A DNA stretch of 33,084 bases, from positions 2,302 through 35,385 of the forward strand of contig NYYT01000109.1 in the NCBI GenBank assembly GCA_002686885.1, read 5' to 3'. Every line of letters starts with the position of its first letter. Positions within the stretch are counted from its first letter, which is position 1. Shown here in pieces: positions 8,864 through 17,691 of the stretch. A program made the position numbers and the translations under genes. The DNA comes from Pedosphaera sp. (GTDB lineage Bacteria; Verrucomicrobiota; Verrucomicrobiia; Limisphaerales; AAA164-E04). The notes beneath the pieces are model-generated. The model searched no databases. It was not told the DNA's origin and was given only the letters and a program-made list of their open reading frames with translations.

Positions 8864-9670
8864 TTACATGAAGCCGGCCTTGCGCTGAAGAGGATCCCAA
8901 AACTCCAGATTCACATCGGTCCCGGAGCGGGCAGGATCACTGGGGGGGTTGATTTGCTCCCCTTTTCTGAATTCGGCGTGGCCATCGTTGAACATCACAT
9001 TGCCACCTCCCTCATGTCGATTCGGGTCGATCCCCTCAAGGGCATCCCCCTGGCTGAAGCCGGAAGTTGGCCACCAAAGGCTGCTGCTCCAGGCACCGTC
9101 GGGTTTGGGCATCGAATCCCCCACCACGAGATTATTGGAAGGGCTTCTCACATTGGAGCGCTTGAAGTTGGGCTTGGAAGAGACATCAATACCCTTGATT
9201 TTAACGGTGCCTCCTCCGTAAGGATGGATCCCCAGAAAATAAGCATTGTATCCATACCCCACCTTGTGAGCATCAAAGGCCCACTCCCATTGAACGTTGA
9301 GGTCCTGTCGCCGCGACTTGAGGCTGTGACAGTGAAACAGATTGGTCAGGTTTCCATCGGGAATGATGGTGGTCCCCCACCAGTTGGTGAGAACCTGAGC
9401 CGTGGAGGTCATGCCATTATTGCGGTGGGGAGGAAAAGTATCCTGATTGTCGTCGGTGTAGAGCTGCATGAACAAACCGATCTGCCTCAAACTGTTAAGG
9501 CAGGCGATTCTTTGCCCTTTCTGCTTCGCCTTACTGAGCGCCGGGAGGAGCATACCGGCAAGAATGGCAATGATGGCGATGACCACAAGTAACTCAATCA
9601 AGGTAAAGGCTCTTTGTCGCCAGAAAGGACTCCAGGCACGACCTGATGAAAGTAACAAGCGCGGGGACAT
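8864..9670 (-). CDS. Prepilin-type N-terminal domain protein with H-X9-DG C-terminus (type II secretion pseudopilin-like)
   Basis: From the ATG at 9670 the protein has 268 residues. It opens with a basic leader and the type IV prepilin motif [20 protein letters not shown], the helix that is cleaved, N-methylated and assembled. The residue before the mature Phe is Ala, not the usual Gly. The globular part ends with [16 protein letters not shown], the H-X9-DG motif found in large paralogous families of Planctomycetes and Verrucomicrobia. The frame is open to 9757, but that longer form would overlap the end of recF by 35 bases and add an unlikely leader, so I chose the internal Met. The role may be pseudopilus or surface filament formation; the many copies such genomes carry make a specific role unclear. 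Confidence 0.85.
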   Translation of the reverse strand: MSPRLLLSSGRAWSPFWRQRAFTLIELLVVIAIIAILAGMLLPALSKAKQKGQRIACLNSLRQIGLFMQLYTDDNQDTFPPHRNNGMTSTAQVLTNWWGTTIIPDGNLTNLFHCHSLKSRRQDLNVQWEWAFDAHKVGYGYNAYFLGIHPYGGGTVKIKGIDVSSKPNFKRSNVRSPSNNLVVGDSMPKPDGAWSSSLWWPTSGFSQGDALEGIDPNRHEGGGNVMFNDGHAEFRKGEQINPPSDPARSGTDVNLEFWDPLQRKAGFM

Positions 9671-9722
9671 AGAGAAAAAGAACCATGAATGAACCGATTT
9701 GGCAATCGCAAAGCACGCTCCA

Positions 9723-10802
9723 TCAATGACCTTTGGAAAGCTGTCCGCTTTGCACATGCCAGCGATAAAGACGCCGACCCAGTTCGCGTGGCCAATTTTC
9801 TTCCGTACAAGTCATGAACACCTGACCATTGGCATGATGAGCACGTTCCAGAAGGGGGAGCAATCCACTTCGTCGCTGCCGATCCAGCTCCCCCATCACA
9901 TCATCGATCAACAAAATCGGCGGCACTCCCATTTGGTGTGTCAACAATTCGGCTTGAGCCATTTTCAGGGCAATGGCCACGCTGCGTTTTTGCCCTTCAC
10001 TGCCGTAGTCACAAACAAACTGGTTATTGAGCTTAAAGAGGCAATCATCTCGGTGTGGCCCGATCAGGGTTGACTTGACCATTTTTTCTCGGATGGCGAC
10101 GCGACGCAACTCAGAGGCAAAATCCTCACGCGCCGAAGGAGCGTATTCCATGCTGAGCGTCTCAGCATCAGGAGCAATTCTTCGATAGGCTGCCTGAGCA
10201 AGGGGCGCCAATCTGGGGATCAGACGAACCCTGGCATCGATCAAGCTTTGGCCGTGAAGAACCAGCTGAGAAGTAAAGGCCTCCAAAGACCCTGCATCGA
10301 CGCGAGCTTGCTTGAGCAAGGCATTTCGGGATCTCAACAAGCGCACGTATTGCTGCAGACTATGGAGGTAAGTGGGCTCGGTTTGAGCGAGCAAGAGATC
10401 CATGAAACGTCGACGCCCTTTAGGGGATCCCTTGATCAGTTGCAGATCTTCGGTGCAGAAGACCACTGCCCTGAGCAATCCAAGATAATCTTCCAGACGT
10501 TTGACCGGCTCCTGGTCCACACTCAAGCGGCGCTGCTGTGAAGACCAATAGTAACGGATTCGGCAACGCTGTTGCCCCCTCAATTCAGCTCCAACGAACA
10601 GTCCTTTGGCCCCGTGACGAACCATTTGAGAGGCCCCCACCCCGCGAAAAGAGCGGAGGGTTGCCAGAAGATAAATGGCCTCGAGAACATTAGTCTTCCC
10701 TTGAGCATTTTGACCAAGCAACAAGTGAAACCCCGGTTCAAAGGCCTGGTCAGCCTGTTGATAATTTCGGAAATCCCGAAGTCTGAGGTAGGATAAATGC
10801 AT
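9723..10802 (-). CDS. recF: DNA replication/repair ATPase RecF
   Basis: The 359-residue product is an SMC-like ABC ATPase that helps load RecA at single-strand gaps with RecO and RecR. It begins [14 protein letters not shown], a characteristic RecF start. The Walker A motif is GQNAQGKTN at residues 30-38, the signature motif is [16 protein letters not shown], and Walker B is [12 protein letters not shown]. The frame runs upstream to 10856, overlapping the preceding gene, but the homologous start is the ATG at 10802. recF is often found with dnaA, dnaN and gyrB; here it lies 50 bases downstream of a secreted haem protein gene and upstream of a pseudopilin gene. Confidence 0.95.
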   Translation of the reverse strand: MHLSYLRLRDFRNYQQADQAFEPGFHLLLGQNAQGKTNVLEAIYLLATLRSFRGVGASQMVRHGAKGLFVGAELRGQQRCRIRYYWSSQQRRLSVDQEPVKRLEDYLGLLRAVVFCTEDLQLIKGSPKGRRRFMDLLLAQTEPTYLHSLQQYVRLLRSRNALLKQARVDAGSLEAFTSQLVLHGQSLIDARVRLIPRLAPLAQAAYRRIAPDAETLSMEYAPSAREDFASELRRVAIREKMVKSTLIGPHRDDCLFKLNNQFVCDYGSEGQKRSVAIALKMAQAELLTHQMGVPPILLIDDVMGELDRQRRSGLLPLLERAHHANGQVFMTCTEENWPRELGRRLYRWHVQSGQLSKGH

Positions 10803-10852
10803 GGTTCCGGCGGAGAGTGCAGGTGCCGTGAAGCATCGATGCGGATCAACCC

Positions 10853-13800
10853 TCAATCTGCCTGAATATAGGCCATCAGGTCGGCGACTTGTTGCTTACT
10901 GAGACCATCCAACAATCCCTCGGGCATGATGGAGGTCGAACTGTGTTCACGTGAAGCAATATCTGCCAACCGAATCACGGTTTCATTGCCACCCAAATCC
11001 TTGAGCGTCAGTGTCTGATCGGCAAGATGCGTCACAAAACCGCTCAAAATCGGTCCCTCATCATCCAGGGGGGCAGGTCGAAGTTGAAGGGTGACCAACT
11101 CATACTCTTCCCTCAAGGCAAGGCTAGGATCGATGATCGCCGGCAAAAGAAAGCTCAAGTTTTTCCGGTCATAACCGGTCAATTCCGGACCCACAGCGTT
11201 CCCCTGTCCATGGAGCACATGACAGAGAGCGCATGTCTGTTGGTAAAGCTCCCTACCGGCATCTGCATGCCCAGCGGTCTCCTGAAGGATCTTTTCCACT
11301 TCCCGCATACGCCGTTGCTTGGTTTCCTCCGGTTGTCGCATTCGTCCCCAGATCTCCCGGATCAAGGTTTGCGCTGCGTTGCCCCCCCCCTGTTCACTCA
11401 ATCGTACCAGAACCTCATAGGGAACATCTTCTTTGGGCAGATGGCCTGCCTGCACCGCCCGAAGGGTCTGAAGCGTCCATGGCATGCGTCCTGTCAATAC
11501 GGCCATGGCGGTTGATTGTAATCTCACTTCCAAGATGGACCAATGCGTCAAGAGCCGGCGGGGAATGTCAGGATGTTCCAACCGCTTGAGCGCGTTCAAG
11601 GCCGCCAGGCGCAACACGACGGGTTGAGCCGCATCGAAAGAAAGTTCCAGCATGGTTTCGACCGACGCCCGATCTCCCAATTCAGAGAGTCGATGCAACA
11701 TGTCAGCTCGTTTTTCAGTGGAAGCAGCATTATCCTGGATCATCTTCCGCCCCAGGGCCAATGCCGAAGGGCTCCCTAACCTCATACCGAAAGCCACCCA
11801 CCGGTCATTGGATGGAAACCGTTTGGAGATGTTAGCAATGGCCTCATCCAGGGAAGGAACCAGCGTTTCTATCCCTGAACCTTGAAGGGCTTTTTCCATA
11901 CCATCCACTATGTGGGAGGTCGCATCCTCATCTGGAGCCAATTGCAGCATGCTGGCAACCCTGGCCATCCCCTCTGAATTCTGAAAGGCCATCAATCTTC
12001 TGGCAGCCCGTTCAAGTAGCTGATCGCGAAGAAGAATATCCTGCCAGGCGGTCGCATCCTGCAACCAATCCATCCATCCTTCGGGGTCCTTGTGAAGATG
12101 CTTTTCAAGGGCCCACCATATTTGTTGAGGAATCCAGGGATCATCCATGAGTTCCTGACGTGCCACTAGCGCTCTTGTCAACGAATAGCCTTGAGAAGCG
12201 GGCAAGCGCGCGGCACTGGCAGCCAGTTGGGAAAGCACTTCCAGATCCTTCTCCTGCCTCGCAAGCTTCACCATTTCATCCAGGGTCTCACTCTCAAGAG
12301 AGGTTGAAGGATCACACAAAAGGCGCGAAGCCCAACGGCGCATATGTGGATTGGGGTGCCACAAAAGTGGACGCAGCATGACCTCCTCTGTGTCACGCAT
12401 CTGAGCCAGGGTCCACAAGGCTTCAAGACCCTCTCGCGCGGTTCCATGCATAAGGAGATGGCGAAGTTCGGCTTGGAGGGCTGGCGTCGATTCATGACTC
12501 AGCAATCTCCGAGCCGTGGCGCGGACCCATTGGTTGTCATCATCCAGCAAATCGAGAAGAGACGCCGGCTTCATCGAGGAGAGCTTCCGCCCGGGATTTG
12601 GTCCGGAGGCATCAGATCGCAGCCGATAAATGCGTCCACGTTGTCGATCCCAGTTGTCTCGTGGATCCACATGCGTGATCCTTGCGTCATACCAGTCGGC
12701 GATGTAGATGGCGCCATCAGGGCCGATCGTGGTATGCACCGGACGAAACCATCGATCCTCGGTTTGAAGGGGCGGATCGGTTTCTACGGTTGAGAACCTA
12801 CTTCCATTGGACGAGACGCTCAGGGCATGCACTCGATTGGCAAGAGAGTTGCCTCCAACAAATTTGCCCTCCAGAGATTCCATGGCACCACTTTCGTAGA
12901 GAATCCATTGATGAACCAATCGAACTTGAGACCCTTGGATGGGTAACCCGAAAAAATGCCCATAGGTGTAGGGATGGGTGTGCGGACCGTGTTTACCAAA
13001 GGACTTTTGATAATAGCCACCCTGGACAAAATAGACAGCTTGCATGTTTCCGTTGGTTCCTGAATAGAGGCGCCCTGCACTGTCAAAGTCGACACCAAAA
13101 TTATTCCACCCACCCTCTGCGAATAGTTCAAATCGCGCTTCCTCCGGGTGATACCTCCAGATGGTTTGACCGAAGAAGGACTGCACTGGGCTGTCGGGAG
13201 TTCGCTCCACTTTGACCCTGGCAGTCACCGTGCTCCCAGTGGCTCCGTAAAGCCACCCATCAGGGCCCCACTTAAGACTGTTGGCAATGGAGTGGGTGTC
13301 TTCCAGGCCAAAGCCCGAAAGATGCACCTCAGGAGGGCCATCCGGGCGGTCGTCCTGATTGCGGTCTGGATAAAAAAGCAGATAGGGCGGATGCATGACC
13401 CACAACCCTTCGGGATCAAAAGCGAAGGAGGTGCACATGTTGAGCCCTTCGAGAAAGGTTTGATCTGTTTCAAAAAACCCGTCCCCATCCTTGTCCTCAT
13501 GAATGGTGATGCGGTCTTGTCCCCTGAATTTCTGGTGCTCCGGCAGAAGGAATGGAGGTGGGGGTGGCACTGCATCAAAGACCTTGCGCAGATGATTGTC
13601 CCAGGTCAGCACCTCAAGCCCTGCCGGATCTGGATACTGTATATACTGAACCACCCACATGCGCCCCTTGGCATCGAAGTCCACATAGAGAGGCTGCCGA
13701 ATGGATGGCTCATGAGCCACCAGATCCACGGCCAGACCTGCGGAGGTTTGAAGCTTTTGGTGCGCGAGCGTCGGATCCAGTGGCTGGCCCTTGCCTTCCG

Positions 13801-15265
13801 TCAATGCGTGGATGTTGGCATTTCCCTTGTAGCGCTCATAAACCTCCTGAATGCGACGTTGCCGACCTCCCAAATCCGCTTCCACAACCCCTAAGTGTCC
13901 TGCAAAACGATCTCCCACAAGGCGGCGAAAGGCCTGCGCTTCTTCGTGACCTACTGTGGCATCTTCACCTGCATGCCATTGGGACCATGCGGGGGAATCA
14001 CCCGCACGAAACAACCAGGTTCCCTCCAGAGAAAGTGCATCATCCAGGCGGCTCAGGTGCACAGGGCCTTTGAGGATACCGCCTTGCCCACCTTTGTCGT
14101 AAACCCTCCAGGCAACAAGATTCTCTTTGCCGTAACGAATCCATTCAGGATGAATCACAAAGGGACGCCGAATATCACTGGAAGGATCTCCATAGAGGGG
14201 TGGCATCGATCCATTGGCCCCTACCTGAACACCATTGAAAAAAGCCTCATCGACGTCATCGATGCCATCAGCGACCAATAGCAACCGACTGCCTCTCCAT
14301 GATTCAGGTATCGTGAAATAAGCTCGATACCATCCAAATCCATCCAGCTGAGCCCAGCGGCCCGATGGGTCGGATTCCCAGGAACTGGGCACATTCACTG
14401 GGCTCCACCCTTGATGCCAGGAAGCCTCGGATTCTGGCTTTGGCGTTTTGATCTCCGGTACAAGAGAAATCGCATTTTCCCGAAACCCCGCCCAAAGGAT
14501 GGCGTTGCCCAGCATGCGCTGAAAGGGAGCAAGCTGAAAATCCTGCGGGTGGCCGAGCGAGGTGTAAAACACCCTGCTACCGCTATCGAGCTCGCGCACC
14601 CAACTCACCGGCTCCCGTTCCTCAGCTCCCTTGAGATGTCCATGCATCAAAACGCGCGTATCTGCACTCATGTCGCGGTTGCGATAAAGATGCGAGACGG
14701 AAACAAACCCCTCACCTTCGAGTCCCGCCAGGATGGGATGGGATCGATGTTTTTCAACGTAATCAATGACCGACGGTGGGTCGTTGGGTGGCTTGTTACC
14801 GTAATGCCCCTGATAATCGCACCCCAGGATTTCCTGATCAAAATCCTCCCAGCGCACGTGCCCCTGATCGGGAGGGTCACGGTCAAAGGCATGACTGGCA
14901 GTGCGAATGCCTACGACACTTCCACCGCGCTGAAGAAAGGCACGAAGATGGTTCATCTGTTGAGACGGAGGGGTCCGCCGCCGGACACTGATGACGCAGA
15001 CATCGGCATCTTCCAGAGTCTCCAGCCCAGGGAAATCGTCTGGATCATCTTGAGAAACGAGGACAAAAGTGGCGCGAACCAGCGCCGGATCGATGGAAGA
15101 TTGAACAAAAGCTGGCAAGGTGCGAGCCGTCTCATACTCCTGCTCTCCAATCATGAAAACGACCCGAATGGGATCGGAAGGTTCTTGAGCTAGGGCGAAG
15201 GGCGCCAGGTGAAGTGAACAGCACAACCCATAAATCAGGACATAACAGGAAAGTGGAAAGCGCAC
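10853..15265 (-). CDS. Secreted ThuA / beta-sandwich / beta-propeller / HEAT / PVC-type cytochrome c protein
   Basis: This 1470-residue protein starts at a GTG (15265) and has a Sec signal peptide ending near Ala26. Roughly residues 33-265 form a ThuA-like domain (starting RVVFMIGEQEY, with WAGF near its end). About 280-425 looks like a galactose-binding beta-sandwich (DGFGWYRAYFTIP). About 500-890 is a six-bladed propeller of the membrane-bound dehydrogenase type (GRMWVVQYIQYPDP, LKWGPDGWLYGATG). About 895-1310 holds HEAT-like helical repeats. The C-terminus is the Pirellula/Verrucomicrobium-type haem domain, with the haem-binding CALCH motif from Cys1345 and a later SIMPEGL that could give the methionine ligand. 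Such proteins are thought to oxidise sugars or other carbohydrates outside the cytoplasm and pass on electrons, but substrates are mostly unproven. Confidence 0.9.
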   Translation of the reverse strand: MRFPLSCYVLIYGLCCSLHLAPFALAQEPSDPIRVVFMIGEQEYETARTLPAFVQSSIDPALVRATFVLVSQDDPDDFPGLETLEDADVCVISVRRRTPPSQQMNHLRAFLQRGGSVVGIRTASHAFDRDPPDQGHVRWEDFDQEILGCDYQGHYGNKPPNDPPSVIDYVEKHRSHPILAGLEGEGFVSVSHLYRNRDMSADTRVLMHGHLKGAEEREPVSWVRELDSGSRVFYTSLGHPQDFQLAPFQRMLGNAILWAGFRENAISLVPEIKTPKPESEASWHQGWSPVNVPSSWESDPSGRWAQLDGFGWYRAYFTIPESWRGSRLLLVADGIDDVDEAFFNGVQVGANGSMPPLYGDPSSDIRRPFVIHPEWIRYGKENLVAWRVYDKGGQGGILKGPVHLSRLDDALSLEGTWLFRAGDSPAWSQWHAGEDATVGHEEAQAFRRLVGDRFAGHLGVVEADLGGRQRRIQEVYERYKGNANIHALTEGKGQPLDPTLAHQKLQTSAGLAVDLVAHEPSIRQPLYVDFDAKGRMWVVQYIQYPDPAGLEVLTWDNHLRKVFDAVPPPPPFLLPEHQKFRGQDRITIHEDKDGDGFFETDQTFLEGLNMCTSFAFDPEGLWVMHPPYLLFYPDRNQDDRPDGPPEVHLSGFGLEDTHSIANSLKWGPDGWLYGATGSTVTARVKVERTPDSPVQSFFGQTIWRYHPEEARFELFAEGGWNNFGVDFDSAGRLYSGTNGNMQAVYFVQGGYYQKSFGKHGPHTHPYTYGHFFGLPIQGSQVRLVHQWILYESGAMESLEGKFVGGNSLANRVHALSVSSNGSRFSTVETDPPLQTEDRWFRPVHTTIGPDGAIYIADWYDARITHVDPRDNWDRQRGRIYRLRSDASGPNPGRKLSSMKPASLLDLLDDDNQWVRATARRLLSHESTPALQAELRHLLMHGTAREGLEALWTLAQMRDTEEVMLRPLLWHPNPHMRRWASRLLCDPSTSLESETLDEMVKLARQEKDLEVLSQLAASAARLPASQGYSLTRALVARQELMDDPWIPQQIWWALEKHLHKDPEGWMDWLQDATAWQDILLRDQLLERAARRLMAFQNSEGMARVASMLQLAPDEDATSHIVDGMEKALQGSGIETLVPSLDEAIANISKRFPSNDRWVAFGMRLGSPSALALGRKMIQDNAASTEKRADMLHRLSELGDRASVETMLELSFDAAQPVVLRLAALNALKRLEHPDIPRRLLTHWSILEVRLQSTAMAVLTGRMPWTLQTLRAVQAGHLPKEDVPYEVLVRLSEQGGGNAAQTLIREIWGRMRQPEETKQRRMREVEKILQETAGHADAGRELYQQTCALCHVLHGQGNAVGPELTGYDRKNLSFLLPAIIDPSLALREEYELVTLQLRPAPLDDEGPILSGFVTHLADQTLTLKDLGGNETVIRLADIASREHSSTSIMPEGLLDGLSKQQVADLMAYIQAD

Positions 15266-15267
15266 AT

Positions 15268-15559
15268 GGAAAGATTAGGCTCTTTTCGGTCAAAACCAAT
15301 GCTTTTTTAGGTCACCCTTCCGGATGCATTTCATCCAAGGGTAACCAACATTTCGACCTCTTTTAGGATGGCATTGAACTCCTGGGGAACTGAGGCATCG
15401 TCAATCTGAGACGTGCAACATCGCGGTGTGCCGAGCGGCCTCGTGCCTGCCCGACGCACCCCTGATCCACCTGCTGGCATGAAAGAGAATTCGATGCGCA
15501 TCATGGGCAGAGAAACCTCCACCCACTAATCGTGCATGGGCTCTGAGAAGATGCCTGGC
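15268..15559. other. 292-base region between the haem protein and hydrolase genes
   Basis: Both flanking genes are on the minus strand. Apart from the hairpin at 15310-15346, I see no recognised element. A 63-codon minus-strand frame at 15331-15522 has no recognisable motif and I do not count it as a gene. TTGGTT and TAATCT on the minus strand just before the haem protein start could be a poor promoter, which would make that message nearly leaderless; this is weak. Confidence 0.4.
15310..15346 (-). promoter_or_regulatory. Hairpin upstream of the haem protein gene
   Basis: GGTCACCCTT (15310-15319) pairs with AAGGGTAACC (15337-15346) with one mismatch, and inside it GGATG (15322-15326) pairs with CATCC (15332-15336) around a 5-base loop. 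The structure lies 45-81 bases before the GTG of the large haem protein. No T-run follows on the minus strand, so it is not a normal intrinsic terminator. It could be a leader element, a transcription-factor site, or a processing signal after the hydrolase gene. Confidence 0.45.
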
Positions 15560-16435
15560 TCAAAGAAAGCCATTTTCCTTGAGCCAGAAGAGACAATCCT
15601 TGGTCCAGGCATGCCCGTTGGCCAAACCAATGCCATGCCTGCCATTTTGATACACATGCAAATCAAAGGGCACTCCTGCTTTTCGGAGCCCGTCAGCAAA
15701 TTGAAGACTATTCTCCACAGGAACAGCTTTATCTTCCCAGGTATGCCAGACAAAACAGGGTGGAGTGTTTGGGCTGACCTGCAGTTCATTGGAAAGAGAC
15801 CAAACCAAGGATGGGTCGGGCTTTTCACCCAGCAAATTTTTCTTGGACCCTTGGTGAGTAAAGGCTCCCAGACTCACCACAGGGTAGCACAAGATACCCA
15901 ATGCAGGTCTTGAGCTATGCCTCTCCACAGGGTCTGAAGATGCAGGGTCTCCCGCATCAAAGTGGGTGACGATGGTTGAGGCCAGGTGCCCGCCAGCGGA
16001 GGATCCCATCACCCCAATATGCTCGGGATCTATCCCCCACTCCTTTGCATGGTGACGTGCCACGCGCATCGCCCTGGAAACGTCTTGCCACATGACTGGG
16101 TGCCGATAGCCATGGGTTCCCAATCGATACTTGAGTACCAGGCCAGCAACACCGTTGGAGGCCAACCATTCCGCATAACCCTTACCCTCGTGCTGAGCAA
16201 GATGCCCATATCCTCCCCCTGGACAAATGACCATGCCTGCCCCACTGGCTTGAGCACGCTCAGGAAGGTAAAGCGTGAGGGTTGGCGTATCCTCTTCCTG
16301 CTTACCCAAAGCACCGGGTGCGTCCCCATCCCATAGCCGCACCACTTTTTCCTGGCTTAAGACTGAGCCAGTCTGCGTGAAACACACCACTGCACAAAAA
16401 AGGAGTAGACGGAACATGCACTTTTGGTAGCTCAT
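15560..16435 (-). CDS. Exported alpha/beta hydrolase, acetyl-xylan-esterase-like
   Basis: The product has a signal peptide (MFRLLLFCAVVCF, ending near VLSQ) and a full alpha/beta hydrolase fold. The oxyanion-hole strand is VICPGGGYGHLA, the nucleophile elbow is GVMGSSAGGHL with the central Ser of GSSAG, and the late NGRHGIGL gives the catalytic His; an acid residue lies in TWEDKAVPVE. This pattern resembles the BD-FAE group of esterases that remove acetyl or feruloyl groups from plant or algal polysaccharides. The frame is open from a TTG at 16459; I use the ATG at 16435 (291 residues), and the ATG at 16417 is also possible. It is divergent from the VTT membrane protein. The actual ester substrate is not known. 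Confidence 0.85.
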   Translation of the reverse strand: MSYQKCMFRLLLFCAVVCFTQTGSVLSQEKVVRLWDGDAPGALGKQEEDTPTLTLYLPERAQASGAGMVICPGGGYGHLAQHEGKGYAEWLASNGVAGLVLKYRLGTHGYRHPVMWQDVSRAMRVARHHAKEWGIDPEHIGVMGSSAGGHLASTIVTHFDAGDPASSDPVERHSSRPALGILCYPVVSLGAFTHQGSKKNLLGEKPDPSLVWSLSNELQVSPNTPPCFVWHTWEDKAVPVENSLQFADGLRKAGVPFDLHVYQNGRHGIGLANGHAWTKDCLFWLKENGFL

Positions 16436-16558
16436 GAAAGGTGCAAAGACAACCTTCAATTCATCAGGAGACTGATTGAGTGTGGATCAAAGTATGGACA
16501 GATATCTCACAGGAGTTTACTGACAGAGGCTCATTCAGAAATTAGGGTGGACCATGAC

Positions 16559-17209
16559 ATGCGCCGCATGATGATCCTATTCATTGCGCTGACGATAGCC
16601 TTTCTCATTCCTTTTCTCATTTGGGGACACGCTTGGGAATGGTCTACCGATCAAGCCCTGCAGCAGCTTCACCGATACGGAGCACTGGCTGCCCCCATGG
16701 CTTTCCTGCTCTTGGTAGGTGATCTTTTTCTCCCCATTCCTGCCACCGCCGTCATGGCAGGTCTCGGATGGCTTTATGGCCCATGGTTGGGAGGCTTGGT
16801 AGGTGCCGCAGGATCGTTTTGCTCCGGGTTCCTTGCGTATGCATTGTGTCGACGATACGGTCAGAAGGCAGTCGACGCCTTATTGAGCAAGGATGAGCAA
16901 ACCCGGGGACATCAGCTTTTCCATGATTACGGTGGATGGATTCTTGCGCTTTCCAGGTGGTTGCCCCTCCTACCGGAAGTGGTCGCCTGCATGGCCGGCC
17001 TCTTTCACATGTCGGCTCGGTCTGTGGCCCTTGCCCTTTTAGTCGGGAGTGCACCCATGGCACTCACATTTGCCTGGGTGGGGCATTTGGGCGAAGGAAA
17101 CCCGACCCTCTCCCTTCTGATCAGCGCCCTGGCTCCCCCCATCCTCTGGTGGCTGATAGGAAAAAGACTGACCCGTATTTATGGAACGGAAAGAAAGTCG
17201 ACCCTTTGA
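16559..17209 (+). CDS. VTT domain (DedA/TVP38-like) membrane protein
   Basis: From the ATG at 16559 the protein is 216 residues with about five or six hydrophobic segments, the first at the N-terminus (ILFIALTIAFLIPFLIW). The VTT (SNARE-associated Golgi protein) fold is indicated by GDLFLPIPATAVMAGLGWLYG and GSFCSGFLAYALCRRYG, and by the re-entrant segment SRWLPLLPEVVACMAGL, where an arginine and proline pattern is typical. Members of this superfamily are lipid scramblase or transporter-like proteins of the inner membrane. The frame extends upstream to 16424, but those 45 residues are not membrane-like and overlap the divergent hydrolase start. A GGGTGG sequence 12 bases before the ATG could serve as ribosome binding site. 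Confidence 0.8.
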   Translation: MRRMMILFIALTIAFLIPFLIWGHAWEWSTDQALQQLHRYGALAAPMAFLLLVGDLFLPIPATAVMAGLGWLYGPWLGGLVGAAGSFCSGFLAYALCRRYGQKAVDALLSKDEQTRGHQLFHDYGGWILALSRWLPLLPEVVACMAGLFHMSARSVALALLVGSAPMALTFAWVGHLGEGNPTLSLLISALAPPILWWLIGKRLTRIYGTERKSTL

Positions 17210-17312
17210 CAGGAAGACCAAGCACGCAAAGGGGCTCATCCAGAATAGAGGAAGGTGAAACCACAGAAGGCAGAGCCTTATGTGATTGGCAGGCTCCGGA
17301 AGGATTTCCTGA

Positions 17313-17540
17313 CTACCTGAGGCGGTAGACAATCCGAGCCTTATTCAGATCATAGGGTGACATCTCAATTTTCACCCTGTCACCGATCGTCAGACGAATG
17401 AAGCGTTTTCGCATTTTCCCTGAGATATGGGCAAGCACCACATGCTTGTTTTGAAGTTCGACACGAAACATGGTTCCAGCCAAAACGGCCTTCACCGTAC
17501 CTTCCAATTCAATATGCTCTTCCATCCGACTATGATTCAT
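17313..17540 (-). CDS. infA: Translation initiation factor IF-1
   Basis: The 75-residue protein is a single S1-type OB fold that occupies the ribosomal A site during initiation. The conserved stretches [29 protein letters not shown] and [14 protein letters not shown] are all present. The family is usually about 72 residues. The ATG at 17540 gives MNHSR before the conserved [11 protein letters not shown], so the ATG at 17525 is also a possible start. A perfect hairpin ends one base upstream of the first ATG. The gene stands alone between a convergent VTT gene and a divergent metalloprotease gene, not in the ribosomal protein operon where it is often found. Confidence 0.95.
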   Translation of the reverse strand: MNHSRMEEHIELEGTVKAVLAGTMFRVELQNKHVVLAHISGKMRKRFIRLTIGDRVKIEMSPYDLNKARIVYRLR

Positions 17541-17541
17541 G

Positions 17542-17559
17542 CCAGTGGTGAACCACTGG
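17542..17559 (-). promoter_or_regulatory. Hairpin abutting the infA start codon
   Basis: CCAGTGG (17542-17548) and CCACTGG (17553-17559) form a perfect 7-bp stem with a 4-base loop. In the infA message this hairpin ends one base before the ATG at 17540 and covers the place where a Shine-Dalgarno sequence would be. It could limit initiation at that ATG, or favour the second ATG at 17525. Confidence 0.45.
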
Positions 17560-17691
17560 AGGTCGAAAGAATGGTCATAAATCGGTAGAAATCAAGTGTT
17601 TTGTCTCGAATAATTTCTGGACCCCCTATCCACGAGCTTTGGTTGCATCCCGGGTTTCGACCTGCTAATTTTTGACGGTCGCACTTAGGCA

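Noticed and set aside
13148-15193. Long plus-strand frames opposite the large haem protein
   Set aside because: They mirror a gene with recognised domains along its whole length and have no motifs of their own.
15331-15522. A 63-codon minus-strand frame between the haem protein and hydrolase genes
   Set aside because: No motif, no ribosome binding site, and it overlaps the hairpin; I treat the region as non-coding.
17560-17663. Inverted repeat AGGTCGAAA / TTTCGACCT between infA and the metalloprotease gene
   Set aside because: Nine bases with about 86 bases between the arms and no link to a promoter I can support; probably chance.
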